This document shows, in pieces, positions 1 through 4,864 of a stretch of DNA of 5,193 nt. A model generated the notes under the pieces. It was not told the origin of the DNA and did no database searches. It saw only the letters and a list, made by a program, of their open reading frames with translations. Made by a program: the position numbers and the translations under genes. Source of the DNA: Actinomycetes bacterium (GTDB lineage: Bacteria; Actinomycetota; Actinomycetes; Propionibacteriales; Propionibacteriaceae); assembly GCA_029778515.1 (NCBI GenBank), contig JAKOQD010000235.1:1-5193 (forward strand), given 5' to 3'. Numbering within the stretch: position 1 is the stretch's first letter; every line of letters begins with the position of its first letter.

Positions 1-198
1 CGCACCGGCCTCGTAGACCGAACTCGGGCCACCGGACAGCACCACCGCGGCCGGACGCCTGGCCAGCAACTCGGCGACCGGCATCGTGTGCGGGACGATC
101 TCGGAGTAGACCTGCGCCTCCCGGACCCGTCGCGCGATGAGTTGGGCGTACTGGGCGCCGAAATCGACCACCAGCACCAGATCGTGTTCGGCGCTCAT
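1..198 (-). CDS. guaA: GMP synthase (glutamine-hydrolysing), N-terminal fragment
   Basis: GuaA converts XMP to GMP with ATP and glutamine, the last step of guanine nucleotide synthesis in the cytosol. Only the first 66 codons are present and the gene runs off the left edge of the window. Visible is the start of the class I glutamine amidotransferase domain: a beta strand leading into [13 protein letters not shown] (residues 12-24) and [10 protein letters not shown] (54-63). Both are typical of the GuaA amidotransferase domain. The catalytic Cys-His-Glu triad and the ATP-pyrophosphatase domain lie outside the window. The ATG at 198 is chosen because GuaA homology begins within a few residues of it, and because a TACAAT -10 box sits 7 bases upstream, implying a leaderless mRNA with no Shine-Dalgarno site. 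The gene diverges from the sulfur operon; I see no functional link. Identification is secure from the motifs. Confidence 0.95.
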   Translation of the reverse strand, partial: MSAEHDLVLVVDFGAQYAQLIARRVREAQVYSEIVPHTMPVAELLARRPAAVVLSGGPSSVYEAGA

Positions 199-205
199 GG
201 GCAGG

Positions 206-211
206 ATTGTA
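206..211 (-). promoter_or_regulatory. -10 box of guaA promoter, leaderless start
   Basis: Read on the minus strand this is TACAAT, a near-consensus -10 box, followed by 7 bases and the guaA ATG. Transcription would begin at or next to the start codon, so guaA is predicted to be leaderless. A possible -35 element, TTGCGA (233-238 on the minus strand), lies 21 bases upstream. That is longer than the usual 17-18, so the -35 assignment is weak. Confidence 0.6.
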
Positions 212-244
212 TTGCGTCCGCCTCTTCTCGGATCGCAAGATCGA

Positions 245-274
245 TTGACCATTCAACGGACACCCCGCTAGCCT
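245..274 (+). promoter_or_regulatory. Promoter of the poly-Cys leader ORF and metY-cysK
   Basis: A -35 box TTGACC (245-250) is separated by 18 bases from a -10 box TAGCCT (269-274). Six bases after the -10 box comes the ATG of the leader ORF at 281, so the predicted transcription start coincides with the start codon. The -35 matches TTGACA at five of six positions, and TAGCCT keeps the conserved first, second and last bases of the -10. This is the best-formed promoter in the window. It faces away from the guaA promoter within about 35 bp, so the two RNA polymerase sites are close neighbours. Confidence 0.75.
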
Positions 275-280
275 TCGACT

Positions 281-352
281 ATGACCTCGACGTGCGCCGC
301 GACCATGTGTTGCTGTTGCCTGCCGTCGATGGCTACCTGTCGAATGCGCTGA
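281..352 (+). CDS. Poly-cysteine leaderless leader ORF (cysteine-sensing attenuator peptide)
   Basis: This 23-codon ORF starts at ATG 281 and ends at TGA 350-352. The peptide begins MTSTCAATMCCCC. Four consecutive Cys codons (TGT TGC TGT TGC, 308-319) encode residues 10-13, and further cysteines are residues 5 and 20, giving six Cys in 23. Met occurs at 1, 9, 17 and 22. It begins six bases after a good -10 box, so it should be translated as a leaderless mRNA. The stop lies 114 bases before the metY start. In mycobacteria, leaderless poly-Cys short ORFs ahead of cysteine-metabolism operons act as cysteine-responsive attenuators: ribosomes pausing on the Cys tract change mRNA folding around the downstream ribosome binding site. 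The same layout here, ahead of metY and cysK, supports that role by inference. The peptide itself probably has no function beyond its translation. Chance occurrence is unlikely given cysteine's rarity and the placement. Confidence 0.85.
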   Translation: MTSTCAATMCCCCLPSMATCRMR

Positions 353-466
353 ACTGACCCTTCGTTCGCCCGACACATCCATCGTCGATCCTCCCGGATC
401 GTCTCTCCGCATGCCCACGCAAGTGCCCGTTTCGGTCAACTAACCACCAGCAGATCCAGGAGCGAA
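324..466 (+). promoter_or_regulatory. Putative attenuator: alternative RNA structures masking the metY ribosome binding site
   Basis: The metY Shine-Dalgarno AGGAG is at 458-462, four bases before the ATG. The stretch GATCCAGGAG (453-462) is complementary at 9 of 10 positions to CTCCCGGATC (391-400), with a single A-C mismatch, so the site can be sequestered. A competing local hairpin pairs CGATCC (386-391) with GGATCG (396-401) and uses the same anti-Shine-Dalgarno bases, so the two structures exclude each other. Upstream, the end of the leader ORF (327-332 and 338-342) can pair with 379-384 and 371-375. A ribosome on the poly-Cys tract or on Cys20 could disturb that stem. Pairings were found by eye without energy calculation; the mutual exclusion is clear, but the link to ribosome position is inferred. 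Confidence 0.5.
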
Positions 467-1750
467 ATGTCCCAACATCCCGACACCATCGCAGTTCACG
501 CCGGACAGGAGGAGGCCGATCCGGCCACCAACTCCCGCGCGGTACCGATCTACCAGACCACCAGCTACGTCTTCGACGACACCGAGCACGCCGCGAATCT
601 CTTCGCTCTGAAGGTGCCGGGAAACATCTACACCCGCATCATGAACCCGACCCAGTCGGTGTTCGAGACCCGGGTGAACGCCCTGGAGGGTGGTGTCGGG
701 GCGCTCGCGACCGCGTCCGGTTCGGCTGCGGTGACCTACGCGGTGCTCAACCTGACCTACGCCGGGGACAACATCGTGGCGCTGTCCACGCTGTACGGCG
801 GCACCTACGCCCTGTTCGCCCACACCCTGCCGCAGTTCGGCATCGAGGTGCGGTTCGTCGATCCAGGCAAGCCTGAGGACCTCGCCCAGCACGTGGACGC
901 CAAGACCAAGCTGGTCTTCGGTGAGACCATCGGCAACCCGGCGATCAACGTGATCGACCTGGACGCCTGGTCGGAGGCCGCGCACGCCCTCGGCCTGCCG
1001 TTCATCGTGGACAACACCGTGCCCACTCCCCTGCTGGCCCGGGTCTTCGATCACGGTGCGGACATCGCCGTGCACGCCGCCACCAAGTACATCGGTGGGC
1101 ACGGCACGTCCATCGGCGGTGTGATCGTCGACTCCGGCAAGTTCGACTGGGCCGCGCACGCCGACCGCTTCCCCGGCCTGACTGCGGCCGACCCGGCCTA
1201 CCACGGTGTGGTCTGGACCGACGCCGCCGGCCCGGCCGCCTACATCATCCGGGCCCGGACGGTGCTGCTGCGCAACACCGGCGCGGCCACCACGCCGTTC
1301 AACTCGTGGCTCTTCCTGCAGGGCCTGGAGACGCTGCACCTGCGGATCGAGCGGCACTCGACCAACGCACTGGCCGTGGCGCAATACCTGGAGAACCACC
1401 ACCAGGTTGCCTGGGTGAACTACCCGGGCCTGGAATCCTCGCCGTCCAAGGCGATCGCCGACCGGGTCTTCACCGGACGCGGCTACGGCGGCATCCTCGC
1501 CTTCGGGCTCAAGGCCGGACGCGAAGCCGGCGCCAAGTTCATCGAGGCTCTGCAATTGTTCTCCCACCTGGCGAACATCGGGGACGCCAAGTCACTGGCC
1601 ATTCACAACGCCACCACGACACACTCTCAGTTGACCGAGGACGAATTGGTCGCGGCCGGAGTGGCTCCGGAGATGGTGCGGCTCTCAGTGGGTATCGAAC
1701 ACATCGACGACCTGATCGCCGACCTCGACCAGGCCCTCGCCCAGCTCTGA
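467..1750 (+). CDS. metY: O-acetyl-L-homoserine sulfhydrylase (homocysteine synthase)
   Basis: A PLP enzyme of the Cys/Met metabolism family. It joins O-acetyl-L-homoserine with sulfide to give L-homocysteine and acetate, the direct-sulfhydrylation route to methionine, in the cytosol. At 427 residues it has the usual MetY length, longer than cystathionine gamma-synthases (about 380-400). Seen: phosphate-contact motif YTRIMNPT (55-62), ATASGSAA (81-88), an Asp for the pyridine nitrogen in VDNT (Asp182), and the Schiff-base lysine in [11 protein letters not shown] (Lys207). The GGHGTSIGG sequence and the following SGKFDW...[13 protein letters not shown] segment (223-247) are characteristic of MetY rather than MetB. 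The ATG at 467 has AGGAG four bases upstream and matches the family N-terminus. It is the first full gene behind the poly-Cys leader and is followed 52 bases later by cysK. No metX homoserine acetyltransferase is adjacent. Specificity for O-acetyl rather than O-succinyl homoserine is inferred from family. Confidence 0.95.
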   Translation: MSQHPDTIAVHAGQEEADPATNSRAVPIYQTTSYVFDDTEHAANLFALKVPGNIYTRIMNPTQSVFETRVNALEGGVGALATASGSAAVTYAVLNLTYAGDNIVALSTLYGGTYALFAHTLPQFGIEVRFVDPGKPEDLAQHVDAKTKLVFGETIGNPAINVIDLDAWSEAAHALGLPFIVDNTVPTPLLARVFDHGADIAVHAATKYIGGHGTSIGGVIVDSGKFDWAAHADRFPGLTAADPAYHGVVWTDAAGPAAYIIRARTVLLRNTGAATTPFNSWLFLQGLETLHLRIERHSTNALAVAQYLENHHQVAWVNYPGLESSPSKAIADRVFTGRGYGGILAFGLKAGREAGAKFIEALQLFSHLANIGDAKSLAIHNATTTHSQLTEDELVAAGVAPEMVRLSVGIEHIDDLIADLDQALAQL

Positions 1751-1802
1751 CCAGACCCTCGACCTACCGCGACTCGCAAGACAAAACAGACAAGGAAACG
1801 AA

Positions 1803-2735
1803 ATGGCTTACTTCGAAGACGCCACCAAGCTCATCGGCCGCACCCCGCTAGTGAAGATCAACCGCCTCTACGGCGACTCCCAGGCCATCGTGCTGGCCAA
1901 GCTGGAGTTCTACAACCCGGCCAACTCGGTAAAGGACCGCATCGGCGTGGCGATCATCGACGCCGCGGAGGCGTCCGGTGAGCTCAAGCCGGGCGGCACG
2001 ATCGTCGAGGGCACCTCCGGCAACACCGGGATCGCGCTCGCGTTCGTGGGCGCCGCCCGCGGCTACAAGGTGATCCTCACCATGCCCGAGACCATGAGCA
2101 AGGAGCGCCGGGCGCTGCTGCGCGCTTTCGGCGCCGAGCTGGTGCTGACCCCCGGTTCCGAGGGCATGCGAGGCGCGGTGAACCGGGCTGAGCAGATCGC
2201 AGCGGAGACCCCCGGCGCCATCCTGGCCAAGCAGTTTGCCAACCCGGCCAACGTCGACATCCACCGTCGCACCACCGCGGAGGAAATCTGGACCGACACC
2301 GAAGGTGCCGTCGACTACATCGTGGCCGGTGTCGGCACCGGCGGCACGATCAGCGGCGTCGGCCAGGTGCTGAAGGAGCGCAAGCCCGAGGTGAAGATCG
2401 TCGCGGTCGAGCCGGCCGAGTCGCCGCTGCTGTCGGGTGGGCAGCCCGGGCCGCACAAGATCCAGGGCATCGGCGCGAACTTCATCCCGGAGATCCTGGA
2501 TCGCTCGGTGATCGACGAGGTGCTGCCGCAGAACGCCGAGACCGCCGTGGAGTGGGCTCGTCGCGCCGCCAAGGAGGAGGGCCTGCTGGTGGGCATCTCG
2601 TCCGGCGCCGCCCTGGCCGCCGCGGGCGAACTCGCCGCCCGTCCGGAGAACGCCGGCAAGACGATCGTGGTGATCATCCCGTCCTTCGGCGAGCGCTACC
2701 TCTCGACGATCCTGTACGCCGACCTGCTCGACTGA
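1803..2735 (+). CDS. cysK: Cysteine synthase A (O-acetylserine sulfhydrylase)
   Basis: CysK is a fold-type II PLP enzyme that makes L-cysteine from O-acetyl-L-serine and sulfide in the cytosol. At 310 residues it is normal length and looks intact. Seen: the Schiff-base lysine Lys44 in NPANSVKDR (38-46), the substrate loop TSGNTG (71-76), the PLP-phosphate loop GTGGT (178-182), the GISSGAA segment with the pyridine-nitrogen serine (264-270), and [10 protein letters not shown] (293-302) near the C-terminus. Cystathionine beta-synthase and CysM are alternatives in the superfamily, but the TSGNTG loop, the short length and the absence of CBS domains favour CysK. The start ATG has AAGGA (1792-1796) six bases upstream. 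It sits 52 bases after metY with no visible terminator or promoter between, so both genes are probably cotranscribed under the poly-Cys leader. No cysE serine acetyltransferase follows, though this pairing is common. Confidence 0.95.
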   Translation: MAYFEDATKLIGRTPLVKINRLYGDSQAIVLAKLEFYNPANSVKDRIGVAIIDAAEASGELKPGGTIVEGTSGNTGIALAFVGAARGYKVILTMPETMSKERRALLRAFGAELVLTPGSEGMRGAVNRAEQIAAETPGAILAKQFANPANVDIHRRTTAEEIWTDTEGAVDYIVAGVGTGGTISGVGQVLKERKPEVKIVAVEPAESPLLSGGQPGPHKIQGIGANFIPEILDRSVIDEVLPQNAETAVEWARRAAKEEGLLVGISSGAALAAAGELAARPENAGKTIVVIIPSFGERYLSTILYADLLD

Positions 2736-2753
2736 GCCGTCCGGGCCGTCCGG
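2736..2753. repeat. Tandem 9-bp direct repeat just after cysK stop
   Basis: GCCGTCCGG occurs twice back to back, at 2736-2744 and 2745-2753, beginning at the base after the cysK stop codon. A degenerate third copy, GCCCGTCCAGG, lies at 2761-2771. The 7-base complement GGACGGC occurs at 2858-2864, beyond the large hairpin. It may be simple sequence drift in a GC-rich spacer; no function can be assigned. Confidence 0.4.
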
Positions 2754-2777
2754 ACTCGCGGCCCGTCCAGGCGTTCC

Positions 2778-2837
2778 CGCCAGCGAAACGGACGTTTGCC
2801 GGGGAATGTTCCCCGGCAAACGTCCGTTTCGCTGGCG
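2778..2837. repeat. Perfect 29-bp inverted repeat after cysK, terminator-like
   Basis: The left arm 2778-2806 and right arm 2809-2837 are exact reverse complements with a 2-base centre (TG). Each arm contains a smaller palindrome: AAACGGACGTTT (2786-2797) and AAACGTCCGTTT (2818-2829). They flank a central stem GCCGGGGAA/TTCCCCGGC and lie inside an outer stem CGCCAGCG/CGCTGGCG. As RNA it would form a very stable hairpin 43 bases after the cysK stop. It probably ends or protects the 3' end of the metY-cysK transcript. There is no T-tract on either side, so it is not a canonical intrinsic terminator. A dispersed genomic repeat or a protein-binding palindrome remain possible. Confidence 0.85.
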
Positions 2838-2896
2838 TCAATGCGTCGGACGAACTGGGACGGCCGTCGGCGCGGACGCTGGCAGCGCGGGTCCTC

Positions 2897-2902
2897 TAGG
2901 CT
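2897..2902 (+). promoter_or_regulatory. -10 box for the chorismate mutase gene, leaderless start
   Basis: TAGGCT is followed by seven bases and then the GTG start at 2910, placing the predicted transcription start at the initiation codon. No convincing -35 element is found at 17-18 bases spacing. The G-rich GAGG at 2903-2906 is only three bases from the GTG, too near for a good Shine-Dalgarno, which favours leaderless translation. Confidence 0.55.
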
Positions 2903-2909
2903 GAGGGGC

Positions 2910-3194
2910 GTGCAGAGCGACCCGGAACTGGAACGATTGCGCGGCTCGATCGACAACCTCGATTCCGCGATCATCTGCATGCTCGCCGAGCGCTTCAAGA
3001 TCACCCAGCGCGTGGGGGTCCTGAAGAAGGAGCGCGGGCTGGCTCCGGCGGATCCCGAGCGCGAAGTGCAGCAGATCGCGCGACTGCGGGCGCTAGCCGA
3101 GCAGGCGAACCTCGATCCCGAATTCGCGGAGAAGTGGCTGGAGTTCGTCGTTGCTGAAGTCGTGCGGCACCACGAGGCCATCGCCGCGGAGTAA
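2910..3194 (+). CDS. Chorismate mutase, monofunctional AroQ type
   Basis: A 94-residue all-helical protein of the AroQ class that rearranges chorismate to prephenate, the branch-point step towards phenylalanine and tyrosine. Counting the GTG as residue 1, Arg11, Arg28, Lys39, Asp48, Arg51 and Glu52 fall at the same numbers as the active-site residues of the E. coli P-protein mutase domain. They lie in the segments LRGSIDNLD (10-18), LAERFKITQRVGVLK (25-39) and ADPEREVQQIARLR (47-60). The C-terminal helix reads FVVAEVVRHHEAIA (79-92). The position equivalent to E. coli Gln88 appears to be His88. The GTG at 2910 is chosen because the family begins here and a -10 box lies directly upstream. The same frame stays open upstream into the hairpin repeat, but that part shows no family similarity. 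No prephenate dehydratase domain or secretion signal is present, so the enzyme is stand-alone and cytosolic. Confidence 0.9.
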   Translation: MQSDPELERLRGSIDNLDSAIICMLAERFKITQRVGVLKKERGLAPADPEREVQQIARLRALAEQANLDPEFAEKWLEFVVAEVVRHHEAIAAE

Positions 3195-3230
3195 GCGTCC
3201 GCGGCTGCCGGCGCGCGTGGATCCATCAAG

Positions 3231-3269
3231 GTGGACGGGTTCGCGGCGTCCCACCGAGAAACCGTCCAC
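3231..3269. terminator. Possible bidirectional hairpin between convergent genes
   Basis: GTGGACGG (3231-3238) and CCGTCCAC (3262-3269) form an 8-bp inverted repeat, extendable by one G-U pair, with a 23-base loop. It lies in the 112-bp spacer between the convergent chorismate mutase and MATE genes, where a shared terminator is expected. The long loop and absence of a T-run make it weak evidence. A smaller repeat CTGT/ACAG (3271-3283) follows. Nothing else is seen in this spacer. Confidence 0.3.
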
Positions 3270-3306
3270 TCTGTCCGGAACAGAACGCAGAGAGACAGCG
3301 ACCGAG

Positions 3307-4641
3307 TCAGGAGGCGGTAACCAGCCAGGCGTCCGAGCGGACGCGGTGGCGTAGGAAGCCCCAGCGGATCGCCATGAACGCGAGGAACGCGACCCAGAGC
3401 ACGGCCACGCCGACCGGCGCACCCAGACCGATCAGCGCCGGCGCCTGCCAGCGAACCAGCAGCGCCAGCGGCAGGTAGAGCGCGAGCGTCCCCAGCATCG
3501 CGGACGCGAGCCAGCGGCCATCGCCGGCCCCGATCAGGACGCCATCGACCACGAACACCAGTCCGGAGAGCGGTCCACCCAAACCGACCACGATCAGCGC
3601 CCAGGACAGGGCCGCTTGCACCGCTTCGTCGGCGCTGAACAGGGGCGGCAGCACCCCGCTGGCCAGTACCAGCAGCCCGCCGAGCACCACCCCGCCCCAA
3701 AGCCCCCAGCGGGTCATGGTGGTGGTCGCGGCACGCACCGCGGCCCGATCACCAGCCCCGAGGCCCTTGCCGGTCAGCGCCTGGGCGGCGATCGCCAGGG
3801 CGTCCAGGGCGAACGCCTGGAAAGTCCAGATCGTGGCTGCCACCTGATGGGCAGCCAGGGCGACGTCGCCGAGACCGGCCGCCACCCAGGTGGTGACCAG
3901 GATGACCGCGCGCAGCGCCAGCGTCCGGATCAACAGCGGGACGCCGGTCCGCGCAGCCGCCAGCACCCGGTGAGGATGCGGACGCAACGTCGCGTGTTCG
4001 CGTCCGGCCAAGCGAATCAGCACCGCGACCAGCGCGACGGCCATCGCGGTCTGGGCGATCACCGTGCCCCAGGCGGAACCGGCGATGCCCCAGCCCAGGC
4101 CCAGCACGAACCACAGGTTGAGCACCAGGTTTGCCCCGAAACCGGCCACCGCCGCGATCAGCGGCGTCCGGGTGTCCTGAAGGCCGCGCAACGCGCCGGT
4201 GGCGGCGAGCGCAACCAGCATCGCCGGCAATCCGATCGCCGAGATCCGCAGATAGATCGTCGCTTCGGCGAGCACCGCTGGCGTGGCGCCGAAAGCCGCG
4301 CACAATGGCTCAGCCAGACCGCCGACGACGACCGCCACCACCAGTCCCAGCACGATGGCCAACCAGACCCCGTCCACACCCGAGCTGAGGGCAGCGCCGC
4401 GAGCGCCGCCACCGACCTGCCGAGCCACGACGGACGTGGTGCCGTACGCCAGGAAGACGAAGAGGTTGGCGGCGGTCAGCAGGATCGCGCTGGCCACGCC
4501 GAGCCCGGCCAGCTGCGCCGTGCCCAGGTGCCCGACGATCGCGGTGTCGGCTAGCAGGAACAGCGGTTCAGCCACCAGCGCGAGGAACGCGGGGATCGCC
4601 AGGGCGAGGATCTCCCGGTTCTGCTGGTTGGGCGCGCGCAC
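3307..4641 (-). CDS. MATE family efflux transporter, DinF-like
   Basis: An integral membrane exporter of the multidrug and toxic-compound extrusion family, expected to exchange Na+ or H+ for cationic drugs or metabolites. The protein of about 444 residues is almost entirely hydrophobic with about 12 membrane segments, the family norm. Numbered from TTG 4644, typical features are LLADTAIVGHLG (30-41) with Asp33 in helix 1, RGLQDTRTP (153-161) after helix 4, AAHQVA (264-269), FALDALAIAAQAL (278-290) with Asp281 in helix 7, and IGAGDGRW (371-378). The DALAIAAQAL and GLQDTRTP patterns point to the DinF branch. The substrate cannot be told from sequence. I favour the GTG at 4641 over the TTG at 4644, because a TAGCTT box is six bases before the GTG and no Shine-Dalgarno exists; the difference is one residue. 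It converges on the chorismate mutase gene and diverges from the acetyltransferase gene. Confidence 0.9.
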   Translation of the reverse strand: MRAPNQQNREILALAIPAFLALVAEPLFLLADTAIVGHLGTAQLAGLGVASAILLTAANLFVFLAYGTTSVVARQVGGGARGAALSSGVDGVWLAIVLGLVVAVVVGGLAEPLCAAFGATPAVLAEATIYLRISAIGLPAMLVALAATGALRGLQDTRTPLIAAVAGFGANLVLNLWFVLGLGWGIAGSAWGTVIAQTAMAVALVAVLIRLAGREHATLRPHPHRVLAAARTGVPLLIRTLALRAVILVTTWVAAGLGDVALAAHQVAATIWTFQAFALDALAIAAQALTGKGLGAGDRAAVRAATTTMTRWGLWGGVVLGGLLVLASGVLPPLFSADEAVQAALSWALIVVGLGGPLSGLVFVVDGVLIGAGDGRWLASAMLGTLALYLPLALLVRWQAPALIGLGAPVGVAVLWVAFLAFMAIRWGFLRHRVRSDAWLVTAS

Positions 4642-4647
4642 CAAGCC

Positions 4648-4653
4648 AAGCTA
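4648..4653 (-). promoter_or_regulatory. -10 box of MATE gene promoter, leaderless start
   Basis: On the minus strand this reads TAGCTT, followed by six bases and GTG at 4641. It keeps the TA...T frame of the -10 box. No good -35 is visible at 17-18 bases; the position expected for it (about 4672-4677) abuts the 21-bp tandem repeats. Confidence 0.45.
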
Positions 4654-4675
4654 GCGGACCGGAGTAGCCGAGCCG

Positions 4676-4731
4676 ACGATCCCCGACGTCAGCCAAACGA
4701 TCCCTGACACCTGCCAAACGATCCCTGAGCT
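4676..4731. repeat. 21-bp tandem repeat, about 2.6 copies
   Basis: Copy 1 (4676-4696) and copy 2 (4697-4717) are 21 bases each. They share ACGATCCC, then C or T, GAC, four variable bases, and GCCAA. A third partial copy (4718 onward) reads ACGATCCCTGA and runs into the adjacent inverted-repeat element. The array sits in the 223-bp spacer between the divergent MATE and acetyltransferase genes. There is no spacer-repeat structure as in CRISPR. On the minus strand the repeat reads as a recurring SGIVW peptide, but no gene is supported there. Confidence 0.7.
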
Positions 4732-4796
4732 TGACGAAGGGGTGGTCTCGACAAGCTCAGCCACCGTTCCCACTCCGGTCTCGAAAAGCTCGACCA
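4726..4796. repeat. Imperfect inverted repeat with an extra degenerate copy
   Basis: TGAGCTTGACGA (4726-4737) and TCGACAAGCTCA (4748-4759) pair at 11 of 12 positions across a 10-base loop. The right arm lies in GGTCTCGACAAGCTCAGCCA (4744-4763), which is repeated at 4777-4796 with 17 of 20 matches. The core resembles the TGAGCTTGTCGA / TCGACAAGCTCA palindromic units I recall as dispersed intergenic repeats in many actinobacterial genomes; that family match is from memory and unchecked. It may be a REP-like element or a transcript end signal. Confidence 0.6.
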
Positions 4797-4852
4797 GCCG
4801 AAGGTGGTTGGGTTTCGCCCGACTCGACAACCGTGGCCGCCTGCGGCATCCG

Positions 4853-4858
4853 TAGGAT
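4853..4858 (+). promoter_or_regulatory. -10 box of acetyltransferase gene, leaderless start
   Basis: TAGGAT is followed by six bases and the ATG at 4865, so transcription would begin at the start codon. No convincing -35 is seen at normal spacing. No Shine-Dalgarno at a usable distance is present, as the GCGGGC between box and ATG is too short to hold one. Confidence 0.55.
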
Positions 4859-4864
4859 GCGGGC

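Noticed and set aside
88..357. Plus-strand 89-codon ORF across the guaA start and the leader region
   Set aside because: It is antisense to real GuaA sequence in its first half and lies in a different frame from the poly-Cys ORF in its second; it resembles no known protein.
353..466. SAM riboswitch or T-box upstream of metY
   Set aside because: I see no conserved SAM-class core or T-box sequence; the poly-Cys ORF and the anti-Shine-Dalgarno pairing explain the leader better.
440..1567. Long minus-strand ORF opposite metY (375 codons)
   Set aside because: A shadow frame of a GC-rich gene: rich in Gly, Val, Arg and Asp, no family resemblance, and fully antisense to a clear MetY.
1848..2819. 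Long minus-strand ORF opposite cysK (323 codons)
   Set aside because: Antisense shadow of CysK with low-complexity composition; its N-terminus is made from the inverted repeat.
2796..2909. Upstream extension of the chorismate mutase frame to a TTG at 2796
   Set aside because: The extra 38 residues derive from the hairpin repeat and a basic low-complexity stretch, and the -10 box lies inside them; the GTG at 2910 fits the family length.
3616..4554. Plus-strand 312-codon ORF opposite the MATE gene
   Set aside because: Composition dominated by Gln, Arg, Gly and Asp is typical of the antisense of hydrophobic membrane-protein codons; no recognisable domain.
4676..4796. CRISPR-like array
   Set aside because: The repeats are directly adjacent with no unique spacers and number fewer than three, and no cas genes are present.
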